Positions 49,257-57,458 of a DNA stretch of 64,000 nt are shown here, one piece after another (position 1 is the stretch's first letter; each line of letters begins with the position of its first letter). The stretch comes from Streptomyces rishiriensis (GTDB lineage: Bacteria > Actinomycetota > Actinomycetes > Streptomycetales > Streptomycetaceae). A program made the translations under genes and the position numbers. The notes beneath the pieces are model-generated. The model made no database searches. It saw nothing but the letters and a program-made list of their open reading frames with translations, and was not told where the DNA came from. Where the stretch lies: contig NZ_BEWA01000005.1 of assembly GCF_003112535.1 (NCBI RefSeq), positions 106,024 to 170,023 on the forward strand, in the 5' to 3' direction.

Positions 49257-51050
49257 ATGGCCCCGACACTCGCACAGCCCCCGTCCCCGTCCCCGTCCCC
49301 ATCCCCGTCGCCGTCCTCATCCCCGCCTCCGCCCCCCTCGCCGTCGCCGTCGCCGTCCCAGCCGCCTTCGCCGGTGCCGGCGCAGGTGACGCACGACGTC
49401 ACCAACCAACCGCCGCCCCTGGCGCCCTACGACGCCTCCGACGACACCGCGCTCCTGGAGGGACTGCGTCGGGAGGGCGCCGGGTGGGCGGAGGACGACG
49501 TGCGGAGGATCGGTCGGCTGGCCGGCGGCGTCGAGGCGCAGGAGTGGAGCGAACTGGCCAACCGGCACGAGCCTGTCCTGCGCACGCACGACCGGTACGG
49601 CCACCGCCTCGACGAGGTCGACTTCCATCCCAGCTGGCACGAGCTGATGAGGGTCGCGGTCGCCGAGGGCCTGGCGGGCGCGCCCTGGGCGGACGACCGG
49701 CCGGGCGCCCATGTGGCGCGCACGGCGGGCGGTCTGGCCTGGGGCCACACCGAGGCGGGGCACGGCTGCCCCACGTCGATGACGTACGCCGCCGTCCCGG
49801 CGCTGCGTCGCCAGCCGGAGCTCGCCGCCGTCTACGAACCGCTGCTGACCGGCCGGGAGTACGACCCGGGGCTGCGGGTGCCGACACAGAAGCGCGGGCT
49901 GCTCGCCGGCATGGGGATGACCGAGAAGCAGGGCGGCTCCGACGTCCGGACGAACACCACGGCCGCCTCGCCGACGGCCGAGCCCGGGGTGTACACCCTG
50001 CGCGGGCACAAGTGGTTCACGTCGGCGCCGATGTGCGACGTGTTCCTGGTGCTGGCGCAGGCTCCCGGCGGCCTTTCCTGCTTTCTCGTGCCGCGTGTGC
50101 TGCCCGACGGCGTCCGCAACACGTTCCGCGTGCAGCGGCTCAAGGACAAGCTGGGCAACCGCTCGAACGCGTCCTCCGAGCCGGAGTTCGACGGGACCGT
50201 GGCCTGGCTGGTCGGACCCGAGGGACAGGGCGTCAAGACCATCATCGAGATGGTCAACTGCACGCGGCTGGACTGCGTGATGATGTCGGCGGCGCTGATG
50301 CGCAAGACACTCGTCGAGGCCGGACATCATGTGCGCCACCGCAGTGCGTTCGGGGCGCGACTGCTCCACCAGCCGCTGATGCGCAACGTCCTGGCCGACC
50401 TGGCGCTGGAGTCGGAGGCCGCCACCACGCTCACGCTGCGACTGGCCGGGGCCGCGGACCGCGCGGTGCGCGGGGACGACGGCCAGGGGGACGCCGGTCA
50501 GGGGGACGAGCGGGCCTTCCGGCGGATCGCCACCGCGATCGGCAAGTACTGGGTGACCAAGCGGGGGCCGGCCTTCACCGCGGAGGCTCTGGAGTGCCTC
50601 GGCGGCAACGGCTACGTCGAGGACTCCGGCATGCCCCGCCACTACCGCGAGGCCCCGCTGCTGTCGATCTGGGAGGGCTCGGGCAACGTCAACGCCCTCG
50701 ACGTGCTGCGGGCGTTGACACGGGAACCGTCGACCGCGGAAGCGTACTTCGCCGAACTCGCCCTGGCGCGCGGTGCGGACGCCCGGCTCGACACGGCCGT
50801 CGCACGGCTGAGGTCCGGGCTGACGACGGCCACCGCGTCCGGCGCGCGTCGGCTGGTGGAGCAGATGGCGCTCGCGCTGCAGGCCTCCCTGCTGGTGCGG
50901 CACGCGCCGCCCGCCGTCGCCGACGCCTTCTGCGCCACCCGGCTGGACGGCGACTGGGGTCACTCCTTCGGCACCCTCCCGGACGCCGCGGACCTGGACG
51001 CGATCCTGGAGCGCGGCCTTCCCGAGCGGCGCCTACCCGCCGCGAACTGA
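49257..51050 (+). CDS. AidB-like acyl-CoA dehydrogenase with (Pro-Ser)n N-terminus
   Basis: A 597-residue acyl-CoA dehydrogenase of the AidB/isovaleryl type. The conserved protein begins at VTHDVTNQPPPLAPYD (about residue 43); before it is a repeat-encoded (PS)n segment. FAD-domain motifs include GMTEKQGGSDVRTNTT, WFTSAPMCDVFLVLAQ and, C-terminal, CLGGNGYVEDSGMPRHYREAPLLSIWEGSGNVNALDVLRAL. It is likely to oxidise a branched or aromatic acyl-CoA, or to act in alkylation defence like AidB. Start at ATG 49257; 49248 or an internal GTG near 49385 are alternatives. Confidence 0.88.
   Translation: MAPTLAQPPSPSPSPSPSPSSSPPPPPSPSPSPSQPPSPVPAQVTHDVTNQPPPLAPYDASDDTALLEGLRREGAGWAEDDVRRIGRLAGGVEAQEWSELANRHEPVLRTHDRYGHRLDEVDFHPSWHELMRVAVAEGLAGAPWADDRPGAHVARTAGGLAWGHTEAGHGCPTSMTYAAVPALRRQPELAAVYEPLLTGREYDPGLRVPTQKRGLLAGMGMTEKQGGSDVRTNTTAASPTAEPGVYTLRGHKWFTSAPMCDVFLVLAQAPGGLSCFLVPRVLPDGVRNTFRVQRLKDKLGNRSNASSEPEFDGTVAWLVGPEGQGVKTIIEMVNCTRLDCVMMSAALMRKTLVEAGHHVRHRSAFGARLLHQPLMRNVLADLALESEAATTLTLRLAGAADRAVRGDDGQGDAGQGDERAFRRIATAIGKYWVTKRGPAFTAEALECLGGNGYVEDSGMPRHYREAPLLSIWEGSGNVNALDVLRALTREPSTAEAYFAELALARGADARLDTAVARLRSGLTTATASGARRLVEQMALALQASLLVRHAPPAVADAFCATRLDGDWGHSFGTLPDAADLDAILERGLPERRLPAAN
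49270..49385. repeat. CCGTCC-type hexanucleotide tract in the dehydrogenase 5' end
   Basis: Tandem CCGTCC/CCATCC/CGTCGC units encode alternating Pro-Ser on the plus strand (and Gly-Asp on the minus strand, the spurious extension of paaX). It inserts about 38 residues ahead of the conserved start of the dehydrogenase. Confidence 0.9.
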
Positions 51051-51166
51051 CCTCTCTCACCTGTGAGTCACGGTTCGATTCCGCTTCGTTGCCCGTGGCG
51101 TGGTGCCGACGTGATCAGTCGGCACTTCGGGCGGTCGGGCCCACCGCACAGGGGGAGGTTCGCCCC

Positions 51167-51202
51167 GCACGGGCGGTCGGTCGTCCGACGGACCGCCCGT
51201 GC
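51167..51202. terminator. Terminator after the acyl-CoA dehydrogenase gene
   Basis: GCACGGGCGGTC (51167-51178) pairs exactly with 51191-51202, and the inner GGTCG/CGACG extends the stem with one mismatch. It lies in the 276-bp interval before the convergent Rv1733c-like gene. Confidence 0.75.
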
Positions 51203-51245
51203 ACGCCACGTAGGGCTCGGACCTCTGCCACCCCGCACACCGCGC

Positions 51246-51297
51246 AGGTCGACGTCCTCGCGCACCCTCATGGTCGACGTCCTCGCGCACCCGGGTG
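51246..51297. repeat. Direct repeat of a 20-bp word
   Basis: GTCGACGTCCTCGCGCACCC occurs at about 51247-51266 and again at about 51272-51291, separated by TCATG. Non-coding spacer between the dehydrogenase and Rv1733c-like genes. Confidence 0.8.
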
Positions 51298-51326
51298 GCG
51301 GGGAGTGCCGCGCCCGTGCTGGTCGG

Positions 51327-51908
51327 TCAGCTCGTCGGGCGGCCCCAGAGCACGGCGAAACGGGCCCACTCGGCGTCCCACTGATCCTCGCGCCGGCGTT
51401 CCAGACGGCTCCGCAGAACGCGCCCGCCCGCGAGGGGCAGGGTCGCCATCCCGACTCCGGCCAGGCCGCCGACGAGGGAGGCGCGCAGCCTGGCCTGCGA
51501 CGCGCTGGCCGGCCGGGTCACCAGGCGGCCCTGCGGGTCCGTCCAGACCTCGACCGGGGTGCCTGCTGCGCTGCCCGGCCCCACGCGGACCTGGCCCGTG
51601 TGCGGGGAGCCGTCCGGCCCGGTCCAGCCCACCTTCGCCCATACCTGCTCGCCGCTGGAGGAGCCGCTCGCGGCGGCCCTGCCCGGGGCCTGCTCGGTCA
51701 GCCGCCCCACGAGGGGCCGCCATTCGACGCGTTCTTGCGCCAGACCGTTCTCGACGGACCCCGCGGTCGCCGACCCCGCCAGCACCCCGGCGAGGACGGT
51801 CAGCGCCCACACGCCGAGCACGACCCATGACTCCACCACGTCCGCACGACGCTTGAGCGGGTTGCGCCGCCAGCGCCACAGCCACACCTTCGGACCACGG
51901 AACGCCAT
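51327..51908 (-). CDS. Rv1733c family membrane protein
   Basis: A 193-residue protein with the Rv1733c-family layout: an N-terminal VWLWRWRRNPLKRRADVVESWVVLGVWALTVLAGVLAG segment (basic head, first membrane helix about 27-47), a 100-residue extracytoplasmic region (VWTDPQGRLVTRP is typical) and a second helix (about 150-170) before a charged tail. Start ATG 51908 follows AGGAGG. Function unknown; the M. tuberculosis relative is a DosR-regulated antigen. Confidence 0.85.
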   Translation of the reverse strand: MAFRGPKVWLWRWRRNPLKRRADVVESWVVLGVWALTVLAGVLAGSATAGSVENGLAQERVEWRPLVGRLTEQAPGRAAASGSSSGEQVWAKVGWTGPDGSPHTGQVRVGPGSAAGTPVEVWTDPQGRLVTRPASASQARLRASLVGGLAGVGMATLPLAGGRVLRSRLERRREDQWDAEWARFAVLWGRPTS

Positions 51909-52187
51909 CGAAGGCTGCCTCCTCATGAGCACATGAACATCCCGGCCGCCCTCCCATACGCGGCGGGCGGCCCTGTTGCTCAGGCCGGTCTCCCCTCCTG
52001 ACGGTTCCATGGACCCGGCGGCCCGCGCAGGCGTCCCCGGGAAAGTGGCCGAAGTCAAGCGGCGCCGACCCGCCATGCCCGCCGTGACCTGCGGCGACGG
52101 TGTGTCCAGAGGTGACTGTCAGTGGCTGGGTGCAGACTGGCCGGTGTCCGAGACGACGATGTCGAGGACACTGCGGAGGTGATCGGC

Positions 52188-53273
52188 ATGACCGAGGTAC
52201 TGCTCGCCGTGGGCACGCGCAAGGGCCTGTTCATCGGGCGGCGGCGCGGCGGCGTCTGGGAGTTCGACGAGACCCCCTACTTCAACGCACAGGCGATCTA
52301 CTCGGTCGCCGTCGACACCCGCGGCGAGCGTCCGCGGCTGCTGGCCGGCGGCGACAGCGCGCACTGGGGCCCGTCGGTGTTCCACTCCGACGACCTCGGC
52401 CGCACCTGGACCGAGCCGGCCAGCCCGGCCGTCAAGTTCCCGCAGGACACGGACGCCTCGCTGGAGCGGGTGTGGCAGCTGCACCCGGCGGCGGCCGAGG
52501 CGGACGTGGTGTACGCGGGCACGGAGCCGGCCGCGCTGTACCGCTCGGAGGACCGCGGCGAGAGCTTCGAACTGGTCCGCCCGCTGTGGGAGCACCCCAC
52601 CCGCTCCCGGTGGGTGCCGGGCGGCGGCGGGGAAGGCCTGCACACGATCCTCACCGACGAGCGCGACCCACGGGCCGTGACGGTGGCGGTGTCGACCGCA
52701 GGAGTGTTCCGCACGACGGACGGCGGGGCGAGCTGGTCGCCGTCCAACTCCGGTGTGTCGGCCGTCTTCCTGCCGGATCCGAACCCGGAGTTCGGGCAGT
52801 GCGTGCACAAGGTCGCCAGGGACGCGGCGAACCCGGACCGCCTCTACCTCCAGAACCACTGGGGGGTCTATCGCAGCGACGACGCGGGCGCGCGGTGGAC
52901 CGACATCGGCGAGGGGCTCCCCTCCACCTTCGGTTTCGCCGTCGCGGCGCATCCGACGCGCGGGGACACGGCGTACGTGTTCCCGATCAACGCCGACGCG
53001 GACCGGGTGCCCGCCGGCCGCCGATGCCGGGTCTTCCGTACGGCGGACGCCGGGAAGAGCTGGGAGCCGCTCACCGCGGGGCTGCCGCCGGAGGACCACT
53101 ACGGCACGGTCCTGCGCGACGCGATGTGCACGGACGACGCGGACCCGGCGGGCGTGTACTTCGGCAACCGCAACGGCGAGGTCTTCGCCTCCGCCGACGA
53201 CGGCGACAGCTGGCGCCAGCTGGCCTCGCACCTGCCGGACGTGCTGTGCGTAAGGGCCGCGGTGGTCGGATGA
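52188..53273 (+). CDS. BNR/WD40-YVTN-like beta-propeller protein (sialidase-like fold)
   Basis: A 361-residue cytosolic protein without signal peptide. Asp-box-type repeats recur: VFHSDDLGRTWTEP, LYRSEDRGESFEL, VFRTTDGGASWSP, VYRSDDAGARWTDI, VFRTADAGKSWEPL and VFASADDGDSWRQL, giving a six-blade propeller like sialidase/BNR proteins. The catalytic arginine triad of true sialidases is not evident, so glycosidase activity is doubtful. GCGGAGGTG precedes the ATG at 52188. Confidence 0.85.
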   Translation: MTEVLLAVGTRKGLFIGRRRGGVWEFDETPYFNAQAIYSVAVDTRGERPRLLAGGDSAHWGPSVFHSDDLGRTWTEPASPAVKFPQDTDASLERVWQLHPAAAEADVVYAGTEPAALYRSEDRGESFELVRPLWEHPTRSRWVPGGGGEGLHTILTDERDPRAVTVAVSTAGVFRTTDGGASWSPSNSGVSAVFLPDPNPEFGQCVHKVARDAANPDRLYLQNHWGVYRSDDAGARWTDIGEGLPSTFGFAVAAHPTRGDTAYVFPINADADRVPAGRRCRVFRTADAGKSWEPLTAGLPPEDHYGTVLRDAMCTDDADPAGVYFGNRNGEVFASADDGDSWRQLASHLPDVLCVRAAVVG

Positions 53274-53841
53274 CCCGCACCGGGCACGCCGGAAGGCGGT
53301 CCGGCGCGGCCCGGCTCCGACGGTCGGGGGCGCCGTACGGGGCGGTGGTGCACGCATCGCGTGCGTGCCGGCGGGCGCTTTCCGCCCCATGAAGGCAAGT
53401 CGCCGGACGGCCTGTCGTTCCCTGGGGGCCGACGGCGAGTCGGCCGGCGCGCGAGTCGGCCGGCGCGCCCTGACGAGAGCACCGATGTGGGCAGCCGCTT
53501 CCACCCGGCCGCCCACTCAAGTCTTGAGCAGTCCAGCGAGGGCCCTGATCGGCGGTCCCCAGTACAGCGCCCTCTCGTACAGCCCCCGTCCCCCACAGAT
53601 GGACGCCGACCTCTCGTGTCTCTTAGACGTGGCATGTTCGTCGATGTGACCGGTTCGTCGACAAATGCAACCACCGGAAGAAGACCCGGTCGGCTTCCCT
53701 ACGGCGACCCGCAGATGCCTTTCCTGGACGAGGTGGCCGGGGGCGCAGGCACCGGTGTACAGGGGCGAACCCGGGCGGTCAGGTCCCGCGCGACCGCTCC
53801 CCGACGTTTCCCGGGCGTGACGAAAAATTCGGTGCGAGGCG
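53274..53841. other. Long intergenic region without a supported gene
   Basis: 568 bp between the beta-propeller gene and the LacI-locus promoter. Open frames here have no recognisable protein features or ribosome sites. A 16-bp direct duplication GAGTCGGCCGGCGCGC lies at about 53437-53468. No hairpin of note was found. Confidence 0.55.
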
Positions 53842-53870
53842 TTGACACCCGTCTCGGTTGCTCCTAACTT
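53842..53870 (+). promoter_or_regulatory. Promoter of the LacI/ABC/glycosidase locus
   Basis: TTGACA (53842-53847), a 17-bp spacer and TAACTT (53865-53870): a consensus -35 and a good -10. Transcription should begin near 53877, just before the first operator. Confidence 0.75.
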
Positions 53871-53879
53871 CACTTCACG

Positions 53880-53936
53880 CGAACCGGTTCGACGAGATGT
53901 AGCTGCATGCTCCTCCGGGAATCTCGAACCGGTTCG
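53880..53936. promoter_or_regulatory. Two identical LacI-type operators
   Basis: CGAACCGGTTCG occurs perfectly at 53880-53891 (at the predicted transcription start) and again at 53925-53936 (45 bp downstream, ahead of the ribosome site). The spacing is about four helical turns and would suit one tetramer or two dimers of the LacI protein encoded next. Confidence 0.8.
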
Positions 53937-53959
53937 ACCAGTCGCCGTGAGGAGCACCC

Positions 53960-54979
53960 GTGAACATCGGTGAGATCGCCAAGCGGGCCGGTGTCTCGCG
54001 GAGCACCGTGTCGTACGCCCTGAGCGGCAAGCGGCCCGTCTCGGACGACACCCGCCGGAGGATCCAGCAGGTGATCGACGAGCTGGGCTACCGTCCCAAC
54101 GCCAGCGCGCGGGCTCTGGCCAACGGGCGGACCAGCACCATCGGGCTGGTCTTCCCGCCGGCCGGGAACCACTACACCGGCATGCAGCTCGACTTCATCG
54201 GCAGCGTGGTGGAGGCCGCGGCGGCCTACGACTACGACGTGCTGCTCTCCCCGAGCGGCGTGGACAGCGACCGTTCGTTCCAGCGGCTGCTGGCCGAGCG
54301 GCGGGTCGACGGCGCGATCCTGATGGAGATCAGGCTCCAGGACGACCGCGTCGACCACCTGGCCGCCCTGGATCTTCCCTCCGTGGCCATCGGCCGCACC
54401 GCCAGTGCGGACGGCGGCCGGTGGGTGGGCCTGGACCACACCGCGCTGGCGGCGGCGTGCGTCCACCACCTGTCGGATCTCGGCCACCACCGAGTCGCCT
54501 TCGTCAACCGGCCCGAACGCCTGCTGCGGGCCGGGTACGAGTCGGCGCACCGCGGTCTGGACGGCTTCACCAAGGCCGCCGCCGAGCGCGGGCTCACGGT
54601 GCGGACGTACAGCTGCGGGGACGACGCTCCCTCGGGCCAGGCGTGCATGGAGCGGATCCTGCACGACGACCCGGCCACCACGGCCCTGGTCACCCTGAAC
54701 GAGGCGGCGCTGGGCGGCCTGTACCGGGGCCTCGCGCACGCGGGCCGCCATGTGCCGCGCGACTTCTCCGTCACCGGAGTCGTGGCCGGCCGGTGGGCGG
54801 AGACGGTGACCCCGCAGCTCACCGCCGCCGACGTGCCCGCCGAGGAGATGGGCCGACTGGCCGTCGACCTCCTCGTCGAGCGCCTCGACCACCCCGACGC
54901 CCCGCCCCGGCACCACCTCCTCGCACCGCCCATCTCCCTGCGCGCCAGCACCGGACCCGCCGGCGCGTCCTCCGCTTGA
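53960..54979 (+). CDS. LacI-family regulator of the glycan-uptake locus
   Basis: A 339-residue repressor: NIGEIAKRAGVSRSTVSYALSGKRPVSDDTRRRIQQVIDELGYRPN is the helix-turn-helix and hinge, followed by the sugar-binding domain (IGLVFPPAGNHYTGMQLDFIGSVVEAA, GHHRVAFVNRPERLLRAGYESA). GTG 53960 follows GTGAGGAGC. Two identical palindromes overlap and follow its own promoter, so it almost certainly represses itself and the downstream transporter and glycosidase genes until a sugar binds. Effector unknown. Confidence 0.95.
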   Translation: MNIGEIAKRAGVSRSTVSYALSGKRPVSDDTRRRIQQVIDELGYRPNASARALANGRTSTIGLVFPPAGNHYTGMQLDFIGSVVEAAAAYDYDVLLSPSGVDSDRSFQRLLAERRVDGAILMEIRLQDDRVDHLAALDLPSVAIGRTASADGGRWVGLDHTALAAACVHHLSDLGHHRVAFVNRPERLLRAGYESAHRGLDGFTKAAAERGLTVRTYSCGDDAPSGQACMERILHDDPATTALVTLNEAALGGLYRGLAHAGRHVPRDFSVTGVVAGRWAETVTPQLTAADVPAEEMGRLAVDLLVERLDHPDAPPRHHLLAPPISLRASTGPAGASSA

Positions 54980-55060
54980 CGCTCAGCTCCTTCGCCTCAC
55001 GATCAGCTCCTCCGCCTGACGATCGGCTTCTCCGCCTGACGATCGGGGCTCCGGCAGTCG
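54961..55060. repeat. 20-bp tandem repeats that copy the lacI stop codon region
   Basis: Four successive 20-bp units (54961, 54981, 55001, 55021; consensus GATCAGCTCCTCCGCCTGAC) with a partial fifth. The first includes the last codons and TGA stop of the lacI gene; the rest fill the start of the 230-bp leader before the sugar-binding-protein gene. Confidence 0.85.
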
Positions 55061-55209
55061 TCCGCGCCCCTGACGCGGAGCCCGAGGGACAGGCAAACGA
55101 ACCCTCTGTTTCCCACCCGCCGCCGTTCGGCGTGCCCGCACGCCTCCCCGGTCCCTTCCACGGCCCACGGCACACCCGCACCTGGAACCCGAGAACTAAG
55201 GAATCCGCA

Positions 55210-56454
55210 ATGCACAGATCCTCCCGGCGCCGTCTCGTCGCGGCGATAGCCCTGTCGACCGTCACCGCCGTCGTCGGCACCGCCTGCTCCTCCGGTTCGG
55301 GCGCCGCCGACACCAAGGGCGCCGGCGGCGGCAGCTACACCGTCTGGGACCCGTACCCCCAGTTCGACAAGACCTCGGCCTGGGCGAAGCTGCTCGACGA
55401 CTGCGGCACGAAGGCCGGGGTGAAGATCAAGCGGACCGCCTTCGACACCGGCGACCTGACGAACAAGACGCTGCTGGCGGCGCAGCAGGACAACGCGCCG
55501 GACGTGCTCATCGTCGACAACCCGGTGGTGTCCACGCTGGCCGAGGCCGGAGTGCTCACCACGACCGCCGACAACAAGCTGGACACCTCCAAGGTGGATC
55601 CCAACCTGCTCGCGGCCGGGCAGTCGGGGGGCAAGACGTACGGCACGCCGATCGGCGCCAACACCCTCGCCCTCTACTACAACAAGGCCGTGCTGAAGGG
55701 CGCGGGCGTCGACGTCGCGGCCGTCAAGGACTGGACGTCCCTGACGGCCGCGCTGGAAAGGGTCAAGAGCGCCGGCAAGAAGGGCATCACCTTCTCAGCG
55801 ATCGGCACCGAGGAAGGCAGCTTCCAGTTCCTGCCCTGGTTCTGGGGATCGGGCGCGAAGCTCACCGAACTCGACTCCACCCAGGGCGAGTCGGCGCTGG
55901 CGCTGTGGACGGACTGGGTGAAGAAGGGGTACGCCCCGAACTCGGTCATCAACAACACCCAGACCACCAGCTGGCAGGAGTTCGCGAGCGGCGACTACGC
56001 CTTCGCCGAGAACGGCACCTGGCAGCTCGCCAACGCCGACAAGGCCGGCTTCGACTACGGCGTCCTGCCCATCCCGGCCTCCGCCGGCGGCAACGCCTCG
56101 GCCCCGGCCGGCGGCGAGTTCGTGACCCTTCCCGTCCAGGGCGACTCCGGCCGCTACGCCACCTCGCAGAAGCTGGTGACCTGCCTGACCAGCACCGAGA
56201 ACCTCAACGCCACCGACACCGCACTGTCCTACGTGGCCCCCACCGCCGACGTCCAGAACAAGCAGGTCGCGGCGAAACCCGCACTGAAGCCCTGGATCGA
56301 CGCGGTCAGGGCCGCCAAGGGACGCACCAGCGACGACCTCGGCACCAAGTACCCCAAGATCTCCGAGCAGATGTGGAAGGCCGTCCAGTCCGCCCTCAGC
56401 GGGGCCGAGTCACCCAAGGACGCGCTGGCCAAGGCCCAGTCCGCAGTCAAGTAG
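55210..56454 (+). CDS. Extracellular sugar-binding lipoprotein of an ABC importer
   Basis: A 414-residue solute-binding protein (family 1/MalE-like). The N-terminus has a basic region, hydrophobic core and lipobox-like VGTAC, so it is a lipoprotein anchored to the outer face of the membrane. The domain has TDVLIVDNP-, YGTPIGANTLALYYNKAVLKGAG and GDYAFAENGTWQLANADKAGFDYGVLPIP, typical of oligosaccharide-binding proteins. AAGGAAT precedes the ATG at 55210. It delivers its sugar to the two permeases encoded next. Confidence 0.93.
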   Translation: MHRSSRRRLVAAIALSTVTAVVGTACSSGSGAADTKGAGGGSYTVWDPYPQFDKTSAWAKLLDDCGTKAGVKIKRTAFDTGDLTNKTLLAAQQDNAPDVLIVDNPVVSTLAEAGVLTTTADNKLDTSKVDPNLLAAGQSGGKTYGTPIGANTLALYYNKAVLKGAGVDVAAVKDWTSLTAALERVKSAGKKGITFSAIGTEEGSFQFLPWFWGSGAKLTELDSTQGESALALWTDWVKKGYAPNSVINNTQTTSWQEFASGDYAFAENGTWQLANADKAGFDYGVLPIPASAGGNASAPAGGEFVTLPVQGDSGRYATSQKLVTCLTSTENLNATDTALSYVAPTADVQNKQVAAKPALKPWIDAVRAAKGRTSDDLGTKYPKISEQMWKAVQSALSGAESPKDALAKAQSAVK

Positions 56455-56475
56455 CGAGAGATTCGCGGTCCGCAG

Positions 56476-57458
56476 ATGAACCTACGAAGCAGCGGCCGGA
56501 CCGCCGGTCCGCGCCTGCCCGGAACGGGGCGGCCAGCCCCGCCCCGCCCCCGGCCCCCGCGCGAGCACGGCGCCGTCCGACCTCCCCGCAGTGGGCCGCC
56601 TGGGCGTTCCTCGCCCCGGTCGTCCTCTACCTCCTGGTCTTCTACGCCTATCCCCTCTACCGCAACGTCGATCTGAGCCTGCGCAACTACACCGTCCGCT
56701 CCTTCGTCCAGGGCAACGCGCCCTTCACGGGCCTGAAGAACTACCGCACCGTCTTCGACGACCCGACGTTCGGGCCGGCCCTGGTGCACACGGTGGTGTT
56801 CACCGCCGTCTGCCTCTTCTTCCAGTACGCCGTCGGCCTGGCCCTCGCGGTCTTCTTCCACCAGAACTTCCGCCTCTCCGCCACCCTGCGCGCCCTGTTC
56901 CTGGTGCCCTGGCTGCTGCCTCTCATCGTGTCCGCCTCCACCTGGTCGTGGATGCTCGACAGCGACTCGGGCATCGTCAACTCCGTCCTGCACGCGGTGG
57001 GGATCGGGCCGGTGAACTGGCTCACCTCACCGGACTGGTCGCTGACCTCGGTGATCATCGCCAACATCTGGATCGGCGTCCCGTTCAATCTGGTCGTGCT
57101 CCACAGCGGCCTGCAATCCATCCCCGGCAGCCTGTACGAAGCCGCCGCCCTCGACGGGGCGGGCGCCTGGCGGCGTTTCTGGAGCATCACCTTCCCGCTC
57201 CTGCGCCCGGTGTCCGCGATCACCCTGCTGCTGGGCCTGGTCTACACGCTCAAGGTCTTCGACATCATCTGGATCATGACCAAGGGCGGTCCGGCGGGCT
57301 CCTCCACCACCTTCGCCACCTGGTCCTACCAGCTCGGCTTCGGCAACCTGCTGCCCGCCTTCGGCCCCGGCGCGGCCGTCGGCAACCTGCTCGTCGTCGC
57401 CGCCCTCGCCTTCGGCCTGGTGTACCTGAGGGTCCAGCGAAAGCAGGCACTGTCATGA
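56476..57458 (+). CDS. Sugar ABC permease (MalF-like), start region frameshifted
   Basis: From about residue WAAWAFLAPVVLYLLVFYAYP (56592 on) this is a MalF-type inner-membrane permease with six helices and the EAA loop YEAAALDGAGAWRRFWSITFPLL. The permease frame has no ATG, GTG, TTG or CTG between the lipoprotein stop (56454) and the first helix. The only sensible start, ATG 56476, is in another frame; adding one C in AACCT at 56479-56483 would give M-N-P-T-K-Q-R-P-D-R-R in frame. Either a sequence error or a real frameshift is present. It overlaps the next permease by 4 bp (ATGA). Confidence 0.85.

Noticed and set aside
51060..51100. tRNA-like T-arm sequence GGTTCGATTCC after the acyl-CoA dehydrogenase gene
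   Set aside because: The flanking bases CACGG and CCGCT do not form a T-stem, and no anticodon arm, D-arm or acceptor stem can be built around it, so no tRNA is present.
53361..53867. Open frames in the 686-bp gap before the LacI locus
   Set aside because: None has a family resemblance, signal sequence or proper ribosome site, and codon use is unremarkable in all frames.
56476..56676. Small independent gene starting at ATG 56476 (66 codons)
   Set aside because: The peptide is Arg/Pro-rich without features and runs over the first permease helix in another frame; the ATG is better explained as the displaced start of the permease.
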